Shown here piece by piece: positions 55,795 through 64,000 of a DNA stretch of 64,000 bases. Origin of the DNA: Sulfitobacter mediterraneus (GTDB lineage: Bacteria > Pseudomonadota > Alphaproteobacteria > Rhodobacterales > Rhodobacteraceae). The notes under the pieces were generated by a model that saw only the letters and a program-made list of their open reading frames with translations, was not told where the DNA came from and did not search any database. The position numbers and the translations under genes were made by a program. Location of the stretch: positions 1,116,001 to 1,180,000 of the forward strand of contig NZ_CP069004.1 of the NCBI RefSeq assembly GCF_016801775.1, written 5' to 3'. The first letter of the stretch is position 1; each line of letters starts with the position of its first letter.

Positions 55795-56397
55795 ATGTCT
55801 CTTGAAGCCCTGATTGCATTTAATCTCGTCCTGCTGGCCGCGCTTGCCAGCCCCGGCGCTGCCATGCTGTACACCGTCAAGAAAACCGTCAGTGCAGGCC
55901 GCCGGGCCGGTATGATGACTGGTATGGGCCTCGGCACCGCCGCCGCCTGCTGGACCCTCGCCGCCTTTCTGGGTTTGGAAAGCGTTTTTGCCCTGTTCCC
56001 ATGGGCTTATGGCGCTTTGAAGGCGGGCGGCGCGCTCTATCTGATCTGGATCGCTGTGCAGACATGGCGCCACGCCCGCGCCCCTCTTAACGATGCCCCA
56101 ACCCCTTCGGCCCGCAGCTTTGCAGGCGGATTGCTGGTGAACTTCGGCAATCCAAAATCCATGCTTTTTGCCGCCGCCGTGATCCTCGTGGTCTTTCCCA
56201 AGGATCTGAGCGCCGGGCAGATCACCTTTGTTGTGCTCAACCACCTTGTGCTGGAATGGCTGTTTTACGGCATTCTGGCCACCGCCCTCAGCGCCCCTGC
56301 TGCACGGGCAGGATATCTGCGCCTCAAACCCATTTTTGACCGCATCGCCGCCTCTCTGCTGGGCGCGTTTGGACTGCGGCTGCTCCTTGAAAGGTAA
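55795..56397 (+). CDS. LysE-family amino-acid exporter, copy 2
   Basis: A 200-residue inner-membrane protein paralogous to the gene before it. Seen: [40 protein letters not shown] and [20 protein letters not shown]. It lies 20 bases downstream. The N-terminus is less conserved (ASPGAA in place of SPGP). Two adjacent exporters may differ in substrate or act together. Confidence 0.9.
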   Translation: MSLEALIAFNLVLLAALASPGAAMLYTVKKTVSAGRRAGMMTGMGLGTAAACWTLAAFLGLESVFALFPWAYGALKAGGALYLIWIAVQTWRHARAPLNDAPTPSARSFAGGLLVNFGNPKSMLFAAAVILVVFPKDLSAGQITFVVLNHLVLEWLFYGILATALSAPAARAGYLRLKPIFDRIAASLLGAFGLRLLLER

Positions 56398-56402
56398 CCC
56401 CC

Positions 56403-56924
56403 ATGACCGACAACAGACTGCCCCACGAAAAAGGGTTCCACATTAGCTGGGATCAAATCCATCGCGACAGCCGCGCCCTGGCGTGGCGGCTTGATGGCAA
56501 GGGGCCGGATGATGGCGCGTGGCGTGCTGTGGTGGCCATCACCCGTGGCGGCATGGCCCCCGCGATGATCGTCGCCCGCGAGTTGGACATCCGCACCGTC
56601 GATACAATCTCCGTGGTGTCTTATCATTCCGGTGGCGGCAAGGCCGATCAGCGCCGCGAAGCCAAAGTGCTCAAATCCCCGGACAAAGAAGTAATGGGCG
56701 ATGGAACCGGCGTGCTGATCATCGACGATCTGGTGGACAGCGGCAAAACCCTCGAACTGGTGCGCCAGCTTTACCCGCAGGCCCATTTCGCAACAGTCTA
56801 CGCCAAACCCGAAGGCGAGCCACAGGTTGACACCTTCATCACCGGGGTCAGCCAGGACACATGGATTTTCTTCCCCTGGGACATGGCCCTGCAATATGTC
56901 GAGCCTTACCGCGGCAAGGACTGA
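56403..56924 (+). CDS. gpt: Xanthine phosphoribosyltransferase
   Basis: A 173-residue type I PRTase that salvages xanthine and guanine. The PRPP-binding site is [17 protein letters not shown]. The N-terminal [20 protein letters not shown] and [19 protein letters not shown] are typical of Gpt. The WIFFPWD C-terminal region is the usual base-binding part. It is six bases downstream of the second LysE gene. Confidence 0.95.
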   Translation: MTDNRLPHEKGFHISWDQIHRDSRALAWRLDGKGPDDGAWRAVVAITRGGMAPAMIVARELDIRTVDTISVVSYHSGGGKADQRREAKVLKSPDKEVMGDGTGVLIIDDLVDSGKTLELVRQLYPQAHFATVYAKPEGEPQVDTFITGVSQDTWIFFPWDMALQYVEPYRGKD

Positions 56925-56937
56925 CCCCTCTGCGCCC

Positions 56938-56960
56938 CCTTTTTGGCCATAAATACTCTC
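56938..56960. repeat. CTTTTTGGCCATAAATAC motif, related to other intergenic elements
   Basis: The sequence CCTTTTTGGCCATAAATACT here is nearly the reverse complement of the motif at 28406-28430. Both lie next to gene ends. It probably belongs to the same dispersed intergenic family as 5608-5740. Confidence 0.5.
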
Positions 56961-56985
56961 CCGCACTCTCACCCATGAGCCGCAC

Positions 56986-58164
56986 ATGACCCTGACACGC
57001 ACCGCCGCCACCTTCCCGCCCCCCGTGATGGAGGCCCGCCGCTGGCTCGCGGGCGTGAATTTTCCCGCAGATCGCCCGCTGATCAACGTCAGCCAGGCCG
57101 CGCCGGTTGATCCGCCCCCCACGCCCTTGCGCCAGGCGATGGCCGATGTTGCGCTGACCAATGACGAGGCGCATCTCTACGGGCCTGTGCTGGGCCTGCC
57201 GGAGTTGCGGGCCGAACTGGCCGCACAAACCGCTGCGCATTACGCCGGCACCGTGCATGCCGAACAGGTCTGCATCACCTCCGGCTGCAATCAGGCCTTC
57301 GCCGCCGCCATTGCGATGCTGTGCAGCGAGGGGGATGAGGTCATCTTGCCAACCCCTTGGTATTTCAACCACAAAATGTGGCTGGACATGTCCGGCGTCA
57401 CCTCCGTGCCACTGGCCACCGGCGCGGATCTGCTGCCTGATCCGCAAGCGGCGGCTGCCCTAATCACCCCGCGCACCCGTGCGATTGCGCTGGTCACGCC
57501 CAACAACCCCGGCGGCGTCGAATACCCCGCCGAACTGGTGCAGGGCTTCTTTGATCTGGCCCGCGACAAGGGCATCGCCCTGATCCTTGATGAAACCTAC
57601 CGCGATTTCGACAGCCGCAGCGGCCCGCCCCATGCCTTGTTCCAGGATCCCGATTGGCAGGACACGCTGATCCACCTTTATTCCTTCTCCAAGGCCTACC
57701 GCCTGACCGGCCACCGCGTTGGCGCGATGATCTCCAGCGCGGCACGTCTGGCCGAGGTGGAAAAGTTTCTCGACACCGTGGCAATCTGTCCGGCGCAACT
57801 GGGCCAACATGCCGCGCTTTGGGGGATGCAGAACCTCAAACAATGGCTGGCCGGAGAGCGCGATGAAATCCTCGCCCGCCGCGCCGCGATCACCGCATAC
57901 ATGCCCAAGCTGGAACCGCTGGGCTGGAAACTGCTGGGTCTGGGCGGCTATTTTGCCTATATGCAGCATCCCTTTGCAGAAAGCTCCGCCGATCTGGCCC
58001 CGCGTCTGGTGCGCGATGCGGGTATCCTGACCCTGCCGGGCACCATGTTCTGTCCTGAAAGTGACCCAAGCGGTGCCAGCCAACTGCGGATCGCCTTTGC
58101 AAATCTGGACGCGGACGGGATTGCTGTGCTGTTTGACAGGCTGGCCGCGGTGCCACAGGCGTAA
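56986..58164 (+). CDS. Pyridoxal-phosphate aminotransferase, class I
   Basis: A 392-residue fold-type I aminotransferase. Seen: LYGPVLGLPELRAELAAQTA, ITSGCNQAFAAAIAMLCSEG, ALVTPNNPGGVEYP, LILDETYRDF and the PLP lysine in YSFSKAYRLTGHRVGAMIS. It resembles aspartate-type and tyrosine/aromatic transaminases; substrate unknown. It begins 61 bases after gpt; the spacer holds the dispersed motif at 56938. Confidence 0.9.
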   Translation: MTLTRTAATFPPPVMEARRWLAGVNFPADRPLINVSQAAPVDPPPTPLRQAMADVALTNDEAHLYGPVLGLPELRAELAAQTAAHYAGTVHAEQVCITSGCNQAFAAAIAMLCSEGDEVILPTPWYFNHKMWLDMSGVTSVPLATGADLLPDPQAAAALITPRTRAIALVTPNNPGGVEYPAELVQGFFDLARDKGIALILDETYRDFDSRSGPPHALFQDPDWQDTLIHLYSFSKAYRLTGHRVGAMISSAARLAEVEKFLDTVAICPAQLGQHAALWGMQNLKQWLAGERDEILARRAAITAYMPKLEPLGWKLLGLGGYFAYMQHPFAESSADLAPRLVRDAGILTLPGTMFCPESDPSGASQLRIAFANLDADGIAVLFDRLAAVPQA

Positions 58165-58230
58165 CCGGCTCTTGCCCCCCTGCCACGCAGGGCATAGACA
58201 ATCGACAAACAAATTTACAGGTGCGCTGAC

Positions 58231-60075
58231 ATGGCCAAAGGTTCTAGCCTTTCGAAAACTGCAATCTGGATCCTGATGGGTCTGCTGATGTTAGGCCTTG
58301 GCGGCTTTGGCGCGGTGAACCTCAGCGGCAATATCCGCTCAATCGGCACTGTCGGTGACAAGGCAATCCCCGTGGATGCCTATGCCCGCCAGATCCAGAA
58401 CGAAATCCGCGCATTGGAACAGCAAACCGGACAGGCCCTGCCCTTTGCCCGCGCTCAGGAAATGGGTCTGGACCGCGCCGTGCTGCAACGTGTGGTGCGC
58501 AATCGCGCCCAGGACCACGAGACAGAACAGCTTGGCCTCTCTGTCGGCGATGAAACCCTGCGCGACGAGATCCTGCAGATCCCCGCGTTTCAGGGCGTAA
58601 ACGGCGAATTTGACCGCGAAGGCTATCGATTTGCCTTGCAACAGGGCGGCATCAGCGAGGCGGAGTTTGAAACCTCCCTGCGCGAAGAGGCGGCCCGCAC
58701 CCTGCTTCAGGGCGCGATTGTCGGCGGTGTGCAGATGCCCGACACCTATGCCAAGACCCTTGTCAGCTATCTGACCGAGACCCGCAGCTTCACCTGGTCG
58801 CAACTGGATCGCGATGATCTGGCCGCGCCGTTGCAAACCCCGGCAGATGACGTTCTGAAAACCTATTATGATGAGAATGTTGATCTGTTCATGCTGCCCG
58901 CCAGCAAACAGATTACCTATGTCACACTGTCGCCTGATGCGCTGATCGACGAGGTTGTCGTCCCCGAAGAGGAACTGCGCGCCGAATATGACGCCCGCGC
59001 CGATGAATACAATCAGCCCGAGCGACGCTTGGTCGAACGTTTGGTGTTCTCGGACAGTGACGCCGCCGACAGCGCTGCCGCCATGCTTGAGGTCAGTGGC
59101 ACCACGTTCAACGCCTTGGTCGAGGAACGCGGGCTTCAGCTCTCCGATGTGGATCTCGGCGATGTCAGCCGCCTAGAGCTTGATGCCGCCGGAGAGGCTG
59201 TCTTTGCCGCCGAAGTGGGTGCGGTGGTTGGCCCCCTGCCCAGCGATCTCGGCCCGGCCCTGTTCCGCGTAAACGCGGTTCTGCCCGCACAGAACACCAG
59301 CTTTGAAGAGGCCATGCCGGCCCTGCGTCAGGAATTGGCCCTGACCCGCGCTGTGCGTGCGGTAGAGGCCCGCGCACAGGATCTTGATGACCAACTGGCG
59401 GGCGGTGCAACGCTCGAACAACTGGCAGCAGAGACCGAAATGAGCCTTGGCACCATTGATTGGACCGAGGACAGCTCCGAGGGTATCGCCGCCTACGGCG
59501 AGTTCCGTCAATCCGCAGCGGCACTTGACGAGGGCGATTTCCCCAAGATCGAACAGCTTGAGGATGGCGGCATCTACGCCATGCGTCTCGACACCGCGCT
59601 GGACGCTCGACCTGAGCCGTTTGACAGCGCCCGTGATGCCGTACTGGAAAGCTGGCAAGCCCAGCAAACGGTCAATCTCCTGACGGCGCAGGCCACAACG
59701 CAGATCGCCACATTGGGCGGCGCGGCCTCCTTTGAAGCCGCCGGTCTGGATGCAACTGTCGAGACCGACCAGAACCGCAACGCCTTTATCGAAGGGGCAC
59801 CTGCCGGTTTCATGGACGAGGTTTTCGCCATGAACATCGGCGATGTCGCGGTCCTGCCCGGTGAGGACACGGTGACCATTCTACGGCTCGACGATATCAA
59901 CGCGGCATCGCAAGATGACGACCGCTCCAACGCGCTTGTTGCCCAGATCAGCGAGCAGTTGAACCAGACCCTCGCGCAGGATCTTTACGGGATCTTTGCC
60001 GACGAGGTCGTCAGCCGTGCAGGCCCGCAAATCGACCAACGCGCCTTGCAGGCCGTTCACGTCAACTTTCCCTAA
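58231..60075 (+). CDS. PpiD-type periplasmic folding factor (SurA-N/parvulin-like)
   Basis: A 614-residue inner-membrane-anchored chaperone for periplasmic and outer-membrane proteins. One membrane helix near residues 12-32 (AIWILMGLLMLGLGGFGAV) is followed by a SurA-N-like helical domain (QNEIRALEQQTGQALPFARA) and a PPIase-like region around 250-360 (LVERLVFSDSDAADSAAAML). The catalytic parvulin residues cannot be confirmed by eye, and many PpiD homologues are inactive. It lies 12 bases upstream of trpE, as in other Rhodobacterales. Confidence 0.88.
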   Translation: MAKGSSLSKTAIWILMGLLMLGLGGFGAVNLSGNIRSIGTVGDKAIPVDAYARQIQNEIRALEQQTGQALPFARAQEMGLDRAVLQRVVRNRAQDHETEQLGLSVGDETLRDEILQIPAFQGVNGEFDREGYRFALQQGGISEAEFETSLREEAARTLLQGAIVGGVQMPDTYAKTLVSYLTETRSFTWSQLDRDDLAAPLQTPADDVLKTYYDENVDLFMLPASKQITYVTLSPDALIDEVVVPEEELRAEYDARADEYNQPERRLVERLVFSDSDAADSAAAMLEVSGTTFNALVEERGLQLSDVDLGDVSRLELDAAGEAVFAAEVGAVVGPLPSDLGPALFRVNAVLPAQNTSFEEAMPALRQELALTRAVRAVEARAQDLDDQLAGGATLEQLAAETEMSLGTIDWTEDSSEGIAAYGEFRQSAAALDEGDFPKIEQLEDGGIYAMRLDTALDARPEPFDSARDAVLESWQAQQTVNLLTAQATTQIATLGGAASFEAAGLDATVETDQNRNAFIEGAPAGFMDEVFAMNIGDVAVLPGEDTVTILRLDDINAASQDDDRSNALVAQISEQLNQTLAQDLYGIFADEVVSRAGPQIDQRALQAVHVNFP

Positions 60076-60087
60076 GGCACTGAATAC

Positions 60088-61599
60088 ATGGCACTGACCC
60101 CGGAATTTGATGACTTTGCCAAGGCCTATTCCGCCGGACAAAATCAGATCGTCTATACCCGTCTGGCCGCGGATCTGGACACGCCTGTATCCTTGATGCT
60201 CAAGCTGACGGGCGCGGCAGAAAATGCCTTTGTGCTGGAATCCGTCACCGGCGGCGAAGTGCGCGGCCGCTATTCGATCATCGGCATGAAGCCCGATCTG
60301 ATCTGGCGCTGCCGGGGCGAAACCTCCGCGATCAACCGCGCCGCCCGCTATGATGCGGAGGCCTTTGAAGATGTGCCGGGCGACCCTTTGGATGTGCTGC
60401 GCAGCGTGATTGCGGAATCCAAGATCGACCTGCCCGAAGATCTGCCGCAAGCGGCGGCGGGCCTGTTTGGCTATCTGGGCTATGACACCATCCGGTTGGT
60501 GGAACACCTGCCGAATGTGAACCCCGATCCGCTGGGACTGCCCGATGCGCTGATGCTGCGCCCCTCTGTTATTGCGGTGCTCGACGGGGTCAAAGGTGAG
60601 GTCACCATTGTCTCTCCCGCCTGGGCTTCAGACGGACAATCGGCCCGCGCCGCTTATGCCCAAGCCGCCGAACGGGTGATGGATGCGGTGCGCGATCTGG
60701 AACGCGACATGCCCGGCGCCTCCCGCGATCTGGGCGATGCGGGCGAAGATGCTGCGCCTGTGTCCAACTTCACCCGTGAGGGGTACAAGGCCGCTGTTGA
60801 AAAAGCCCGCGAATACATCGTTGCGGGCGATATTTTCCAGGTGGTGCCAAGTCAACGCTGGGCCCAGGGGTTTACCCAGCCGCCATTTGCCCTTTATCGG
60901 TCCTTGCGGCGCACCAATCCGTCGCCGTTCATGTTCTACTTCAACTTCGGCGGCTTCCATGTGGTTGGCGCCTCGCCCGAGATCCTTGTGCGGGTCTTCG
61001 GCAACGAGGTGACGATCCGCCCCATCGCAGGCACACGCAAACGCGGTGAAACCCCAGAAGAAGATCGCGCATTGGAGGCCGAATTGCTGGCCGACGAAAA
61101 GGAACTGGCAGAACATCTGATGCTGCTGGATCTGGGCCGCAATGACGTGGGCCGGGTGGCCAAGATCGGCACTGTGCGCCCCACCGAAGAGTTCATCGTT
61201 GAGCGTTACAGCCATGTGATGCACATCGTTTCGAACGTGGTGGGAGAACTGAAAGAAGGCTGTGATGCGCTTGATGCTTTCTTTGCCGGAATGCCAGCCG
61301 GCACGGTGTCCGGCGCACCCAAAGTCCGCGCGATGGAGATCATTGATGAGCTGGAGCCGGAAAAACGCGGCGTCTACGGCGGCGGTGTCGGATACTTCAG
61401 CGCGGGTGGTGATATGGACATGTGCATCGCCCTGCGCACCGCGGTGATCAAGGACGAAACGCTGTATATCCAAGCAGGCGGCGGCGTGGTCTATGACAGC
61501 GACGCCGAGGCCGAATTCATGGAAACTGTACACAAATCCGGTGCCATCCGCCGCGCGGCTGCCGATGCGGCGCGCTTTGATGGCAAGGGCAATAGATAG
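60088..61599 (+). CDS. trpE: Anthranilate synthase component I
   Basis: A 503-residue chorismate-using enzyme for tryptophan synthesis. Seen: RYSIIGMKPDLIWRCRGE, AAAGLFGYLGYDTIRLVEHL, the core QVVPSQRW, PFMFYFNFGGFHVVGASPEI, IRPIAGTRKRGETPEED, and the GVYGGGVGYFSAGGDMDMCI end with the catalytic Glu and Lys region. The LLES-type feedback motif is near FVLESVTGG (residue about 50). trpG is not adjacent here; a NADAR gene follows two bases later. Confidence 0.96.
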   Translation: MALTPEFDDFAKAYSAGQNQIVYTRLAADLDTPVSLMLKLTGAAENAFVLESVTGGEVRGRYSIIGMKPDLIWRCRGETSAINRAARYDAEAFEDVPGDPLDVLRSVIAESKIDLPEDLPQAAAGLFGYLGYDTIRLVEHLPNVNPDPLGLPDALMLRPSVIAVLDGVKGEVTIVSPAWASDGQSARAAYAQAAERVMDAVRDLERDMPGASRDLGDAGEDAAPVSNFTREGYKAAVEKAREYIVAGDIFQVVPSQRWAQGFTQPPFALYRSLRRTNPSPFMFYFNFGGFHVVGASPEILVRVFGNEVTIRPIAGTRKRGETPEEDRALEAELLADEKELAEHLMLLDLGRNDVGRVAKIGTVRPTEEFIVERYSHVMHIVSNVVGELKEGCDALDAFFAGMPAGTVSGAPKVRAMEIIDELEPEKRGVYGGGVGYFSAGGDMDMCIALRTAVIKDETLYIQAGGGVVYDSDAEAEFMETVHKSGAIRRAAADAARFDGKGNR

Positions 61600-61601
61600 G
61601 C

Positions 61602-62045
61602 ATGACTATCTACTTCTACGCTCAAACGGACCCATATGCCGAGTTTTCAAACTTTGCTCCGTTCGGGGTTGAAATGGATGAGCTTTGGTGGCCGACCGTG
61701 GAGCACTACTTCCAAGCGCAGAAATTCACCGATGCAGTATATCAAGAGCGAATTCGCCGGGCCATTAAACCTAAGGACGCAAAAGCACTTGGCATGACCC
61801 GAGCCTTACCACTGCGATCGGATTGGGAGGACACAAAAGTTACGCTAATGCACAGCGCAGTGGCCTGCAAATTCAAAACCCACCCAAAACCGCGGGATTT
61901 GCTGCTGTCGACCGGGACAGAGGACATTGTCGAAAACGCGCCCATGGACAGTTTCTGGGGCTGCGGGCCAGATGGACAAGGAGCAAACATGCTTGGAAAG
62001 ATTCTGATGCAAGTGCGTAGCGATCTGCAGGATGCCGCAGCATGA
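61602..62045 (+). CDS. NADAR-family (YbiA-like) protein
   Basis: A 147-residue protein of the NADAR superfamily (N-glycosidase for ADP-ribose-type linkages; the E. coli member YbiA is linked to riboflavin-intermediate damage repair). Seen: YAEFSNFAPFGVEM, WPTVEHYFQAQKF, AIKPKDAKALG and the C-terminal SFWGCGPDGQGANMLGKILM, all diagnostic. It begins two bases after the trpE stop and overlaps the AstE-like start by 4. Base usage is slightly more AT-rich than in its neighbours, so recent acquisition is possible. Confidence 0.9.
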   Translation: MTIYFYAQTDPYAEFSNFAPFGVEMDELWWPTVEHYFQAQKFTDAVYQERIRRAIKPKDAKALGMTRALPLRSDWEDTKVTLMHSAVACKFKTHPKPRDLLLSTGTEDIVENAPMDSFWGCGPDGQGANMLGKILMQVRSDLQDAAA

Positions 62046-63079
62046 GCCGTGAAGCTTTTCAAATCGCGGGCCAATCCATTGCCCCAGGCACGTCGCAATC
62101 TGTCACCCTGCCCGTGTCGATCCTGCCCGATCACACGCCTGTCGGGTTGGCTGTACAGGTCCATCACGGCAAGCGCCCCGGCCCCACGATGTGCGTCAGT
62201 GCGGCCGTGCATGGCGATGAGGTGATCGGCGTTGAAATCGTGCGCCGCCTGTTGCGCGCACCGCAGCTCAAATCCCTGCGCGGCACGCTCTTGGTGGTTC
62301 CGGTGGTCAACTCCTACGGGTTTTTGTCCCGCTCACGCTATTTGCCCGACCGGCGCGATCTCAACCGGTGTTTTCCGGGGCACCCATCCGGCTCACTGGG
62401 CGCCCGGTTGGCACATATCTTTCTAAATGAGGTGGTTCTGCGCTGCGATTTCGGAATTGATCTGCATTCGGCAGCAATCCACAGGACAAACCTGCCGCAA
62501 GTGCGGGTGTCTCCGGCAGACAAGGTGACCGCAGGCATGGCACTTGATTTTGGCGCTCCCGTGGTGCTGACCTCGCCCCTGCGGGATGGGTCGTTGCGGG
62601 CCGTGGCAGCCAAACACGGCACACCCATTTTGCTGTATGAGGCGGGCGAAGGTTTACGGTTTGACGAGATGGCCGTGCGGGCCGGTGTGGCCGGTATCCT
62701 GCGAGTGATGCGCGGGCGCGATATGTTGCCCGCGAAGGGCATCGCCAAGGCCAAGAGCGCACCGCATATCTGCACCTCTTCCACATGGCTGCGCGCCCCG
62801 GCGGGCGGGCTGCTGCGCACCTTCCGCGCCGAGGGGGAAACCGTGGCCAAAGGGGATGTGCTTGCCACGGTCTCTGATCCCTTTGGCGATGTGGAGGCCG
62901 ATCTGGTCGCACCCTCCGCTGGCATCCTGATTGGCCGCGCGATCCTGCCGGTGGTGAATGAGGGCGATGCGGTGTTCCATCTGGCCCAGCTCAGCCCCCG
63001 CGCCAATGCCGATACGGTGGAGGATCTCGCCGAGCAGCTGGAAAGTGATCCGTTGTTTGACGAGGATGAAATTATCTAG
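62042..63079 (+). CDS. Succinylglutamate desuccinylase/aspartoacylase-family zinc hydrolase
   Basis: A 345-residue zinc carboxypeptidase-fold deacylase. Zinc ligands: SAAVHGDEVIGVEIVRRLL (HxxE), then the third His in FGIDLHSAAIHRTNLPQVR. The C-terminal domain carries a lipoyl-like barrel (LLRTFRAEGETVAKGDVLAT). Family members remove succinyl or acetyl groups from amino acids; the substrate is unknown. The ATG overlaps the NADAR stop (ATGA). Confidence 0.9.
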   Translation: MSREAFQIAGQSIAPGTSQSVTLPVSILPDHTPVGLAVQVHHGKRPGPTMCVSAAVHGDEVIGVEIVRRLLRAPQLKSLRGTLLVVPVVNSYGFLSRSRYLPDRRDLNRCFPGHPSGSLGARLAHIFLNEVVLRCDFGIDLHSAAIHRTNLPQVRVSPADKVTAGMALDFGAPVVLTSPLRDGSLRAVAAKHGTPILLYEAGEGLRFDEMAVRAGVAGILRVMRGRDMLPAKGIAKAKSAPHICTSSTWLRAPAGGLLRTFRAEGETVAKGDVLATVSDPFGDVEADLVAPSAGILIGRAILPVVNEGDAVFHLAQLSPRANADTVEDLAEQLESDPLFDEDEII

Positions 63080-63172
63080 CTGCGTCAGGCCACTGACCCA
63101 AAATTTTCGCAACGCTGCGCAGATCGCCATTTTTTGTTAAACTGTCGGAGCTTTCCCTGCCGGAGCCCCGAA

Positions 63173-63955
63173 ATGCTGAAGTTTGACGCCGAAACCGCCA
63201 AGATCCTGGACAACGCCTATCAAGGGGCCGATGTCACGGCGCGGCGCTTGGTCTCCTACAACGCCTTGTCGCCAAACCCCGGCGAGACCCTCCTGGATAT
63301 CGGATGCGGCAACGGTCTGCTGACACTGGATCTGGCCCGCGCCACAGGGCCAGAAGGCCGGGTCGTGGGCATTGATCCGAGCGCGGATATGCGCAAGGTT
63401 GCCGCAGCGCGATGCGCAGGGCAGCCCCATGTGACATTCCGTGACGGACTGGCCGGTGCGCTGCCGGTTGAGGATGGCGTGGCCGACGGCGCCGTGGCGT
63501 TGCAGGTTTTCGAATATGTTGAGGACCTAGGCACCGCCATGCGGGACGCGATGCGATGTCTCAAGCCCGGCGGGCGGTTGGTGATCGGCGATCTTCACTT
63601 CGGCAGTTTCATCTGGCACAGCGAGAATCTCCCACGTATGGCACGGATGCGGGCCGCATGGGACCACCACTTTGTCCATGCTGACCTGCCGACCAAAATG
63701 CTGCCGCTGTTGAAAGAGGCCGGTCATCGCGTCGAAGCGGTTCGCCCCTTCACCACCGCCGATCATTGCCTCAGGCCGGGCGGGCTGGCGCGCATGATGA
63801 TGCACCTTATGACCCGCTATGCCGTTGAAAACGGACATGTCTCACAGGATGAGGCGGACGATTGGTTCGCCGAACAAGAGGATCTGGCCCGCAGGGGACA
63901 TTTCTTTTTCTCGCTCAGTCAGTTTGTGATCACCGCCCGCAAGACAGGCTCATAA
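63173..63955 (+). CDS. Class I SAM-dependent methyltransferase
   Basis: A 260-residue methyltransferase. SAM motif I is LLDIGCGNGLLTLDLARATG; the post-motif acid is in VVGIDPSADMRKVAA; motif IV-like ALQVFEYVEDLGTAMRDAM. The pattern resembles UbiE/arsenite-type or small-molecule methyltransferases. I start at ATG 63173 (MLKFDAETAKIL); the upstream Met at 63134 adds a Ser/Arg/Pro-rich tail. It follows the AstE-like gene after 93 bases and may have its own promoter. Confidence 0.88.
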   Translation: MLKFDAETAKILDNAYQGADVTARRLVSYNALSPNPGETLLDIGCGNGLLTLDLARATGPEGRVVGIDPSADMRKVAAARCAGQPHVTFRDGLAGALPVEDGVADGAVALQVFEYVEDLGTAMRDAMRCLKPGGRLVIGDLHFGSFIWHSENLPRMARMRAAWDHHFVHADLPTKMLPLLKEAGHRVEAVRPFTTADHCLRPGGLARMMMHLMTRYAVENGHVSQDEADDWFAEQEDLARRGHFFFSLSQFVITARKTGS

Positions 63956-64000
63956 GTCGCGTTTATTGTTCGCGGCTCAGCACAGCGGAAATGGGCGCCA
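63956..64000. other. Window end, no gene seen
   Basis: Forty-five bases after the last stop. The stretch is too short to interpret; a gene beginning or ending here, on either strand, cannot be seen from what is given. Confidence 0.3.

Noticed and set aside
61602..62045. DarT/NADAR toxin-antitoxin defence pair
   Set aside because: No DarT-like or other toxin gene is adjacent on either side; the neighbours are trpE and an AstE-like deacylase.

Overview
The window is 64 kb of chromosome from an alphaproteobacterium of the Rhodobacterales, most likely the marine Roseobacter group; a Sulfitobacter-like genus is my guess. The grounds are a high-GC coding style, a B12-dependent ribonucleotide reductase (NrdJ), an MttB-type methyltransferase, OlsB-type ornithine-lipid acylation, and the gene orders yceD-rpmF-plsX-fabH-ihfA and argS-SPOR-nagZ-scpA-scpB. 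I see no prophage, insertion sequence, CRISPR array or integrase; most of it is core genome.

Layout. 1-8.6 kb: start of a DEAD-box helicase, a Fur-family regulator, two transporter-type membrane proteins, enolase, AhpD-like and cupin proteins, anmK and tyrS. 8.6-12.6 kb: acyltransferases (GNAT, OlsB), an Uup-type ABC-F ATPase, BamE. 12.7-17.3 kb: YceD, L32, PlsX, FabH, IHF-alpha and a MerR protein with a long Pro/Ala tail. 17.4-25.4 kb: tRNA-Pro(GGG), a double-length dCTP deaminase, then a minus-strand run for chromosome segregation and cell-wall turnover (scpB, scpA, nagZ, SPOR protein, argS, dgt). 25.5-38.1 kb: erpA, a short repeat peptide with an unknown partner, DNA repair genes (xth, HNH, alkA-like), cobK, MFS, and a cysS/cimA block with hydrolase, methyltransferase and squalene/phytoene-synthase-like genes. 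38.3-46.2 kb: aminotransferase, outer-membrane barrel protein, MttB-family methyltransferase and nrdJ. 47-52 kb: two convergent secreted RTX/DUF4214 proteins. 52.3-64 kb: tRNA-Pro(UGG), DUF192, a double cold-shock protein, pdxH, fabI, two LysE exporters, gpt, aminotransferase, ppiD-like, trpE, a NADAR protein, an AstE-like deacylase and a methyltransferase.

The most unusual locus is at 25.8-27.6 kb. A 72-residue peptide carries three copies of a GLDL(F/Y)TT motif at an exact 20-residue period. It lies just upstream, same strand, of a 365-residue mostly helical protein I cannot assign. The two are separated by a hairpin, and a near-perfect palindrome sits ahead of the peptide gene. This has the architecture of a precursor peptide plus partner protein, but no chemistry or function is shown by the sequence.

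Other features worth checking are a 42-bp perfect repeat containing a terminator (42.2-42.4 kb), a probable NrdR box pair upstream of nrdJ, iterated sites upstream of mttB, and a NADAR gene inside the ppiD-trpE transcription unit. Many gene starts were moved inward from the longest reading frame using ribosome-binding sites, family N-termini and overlap with neighbours.
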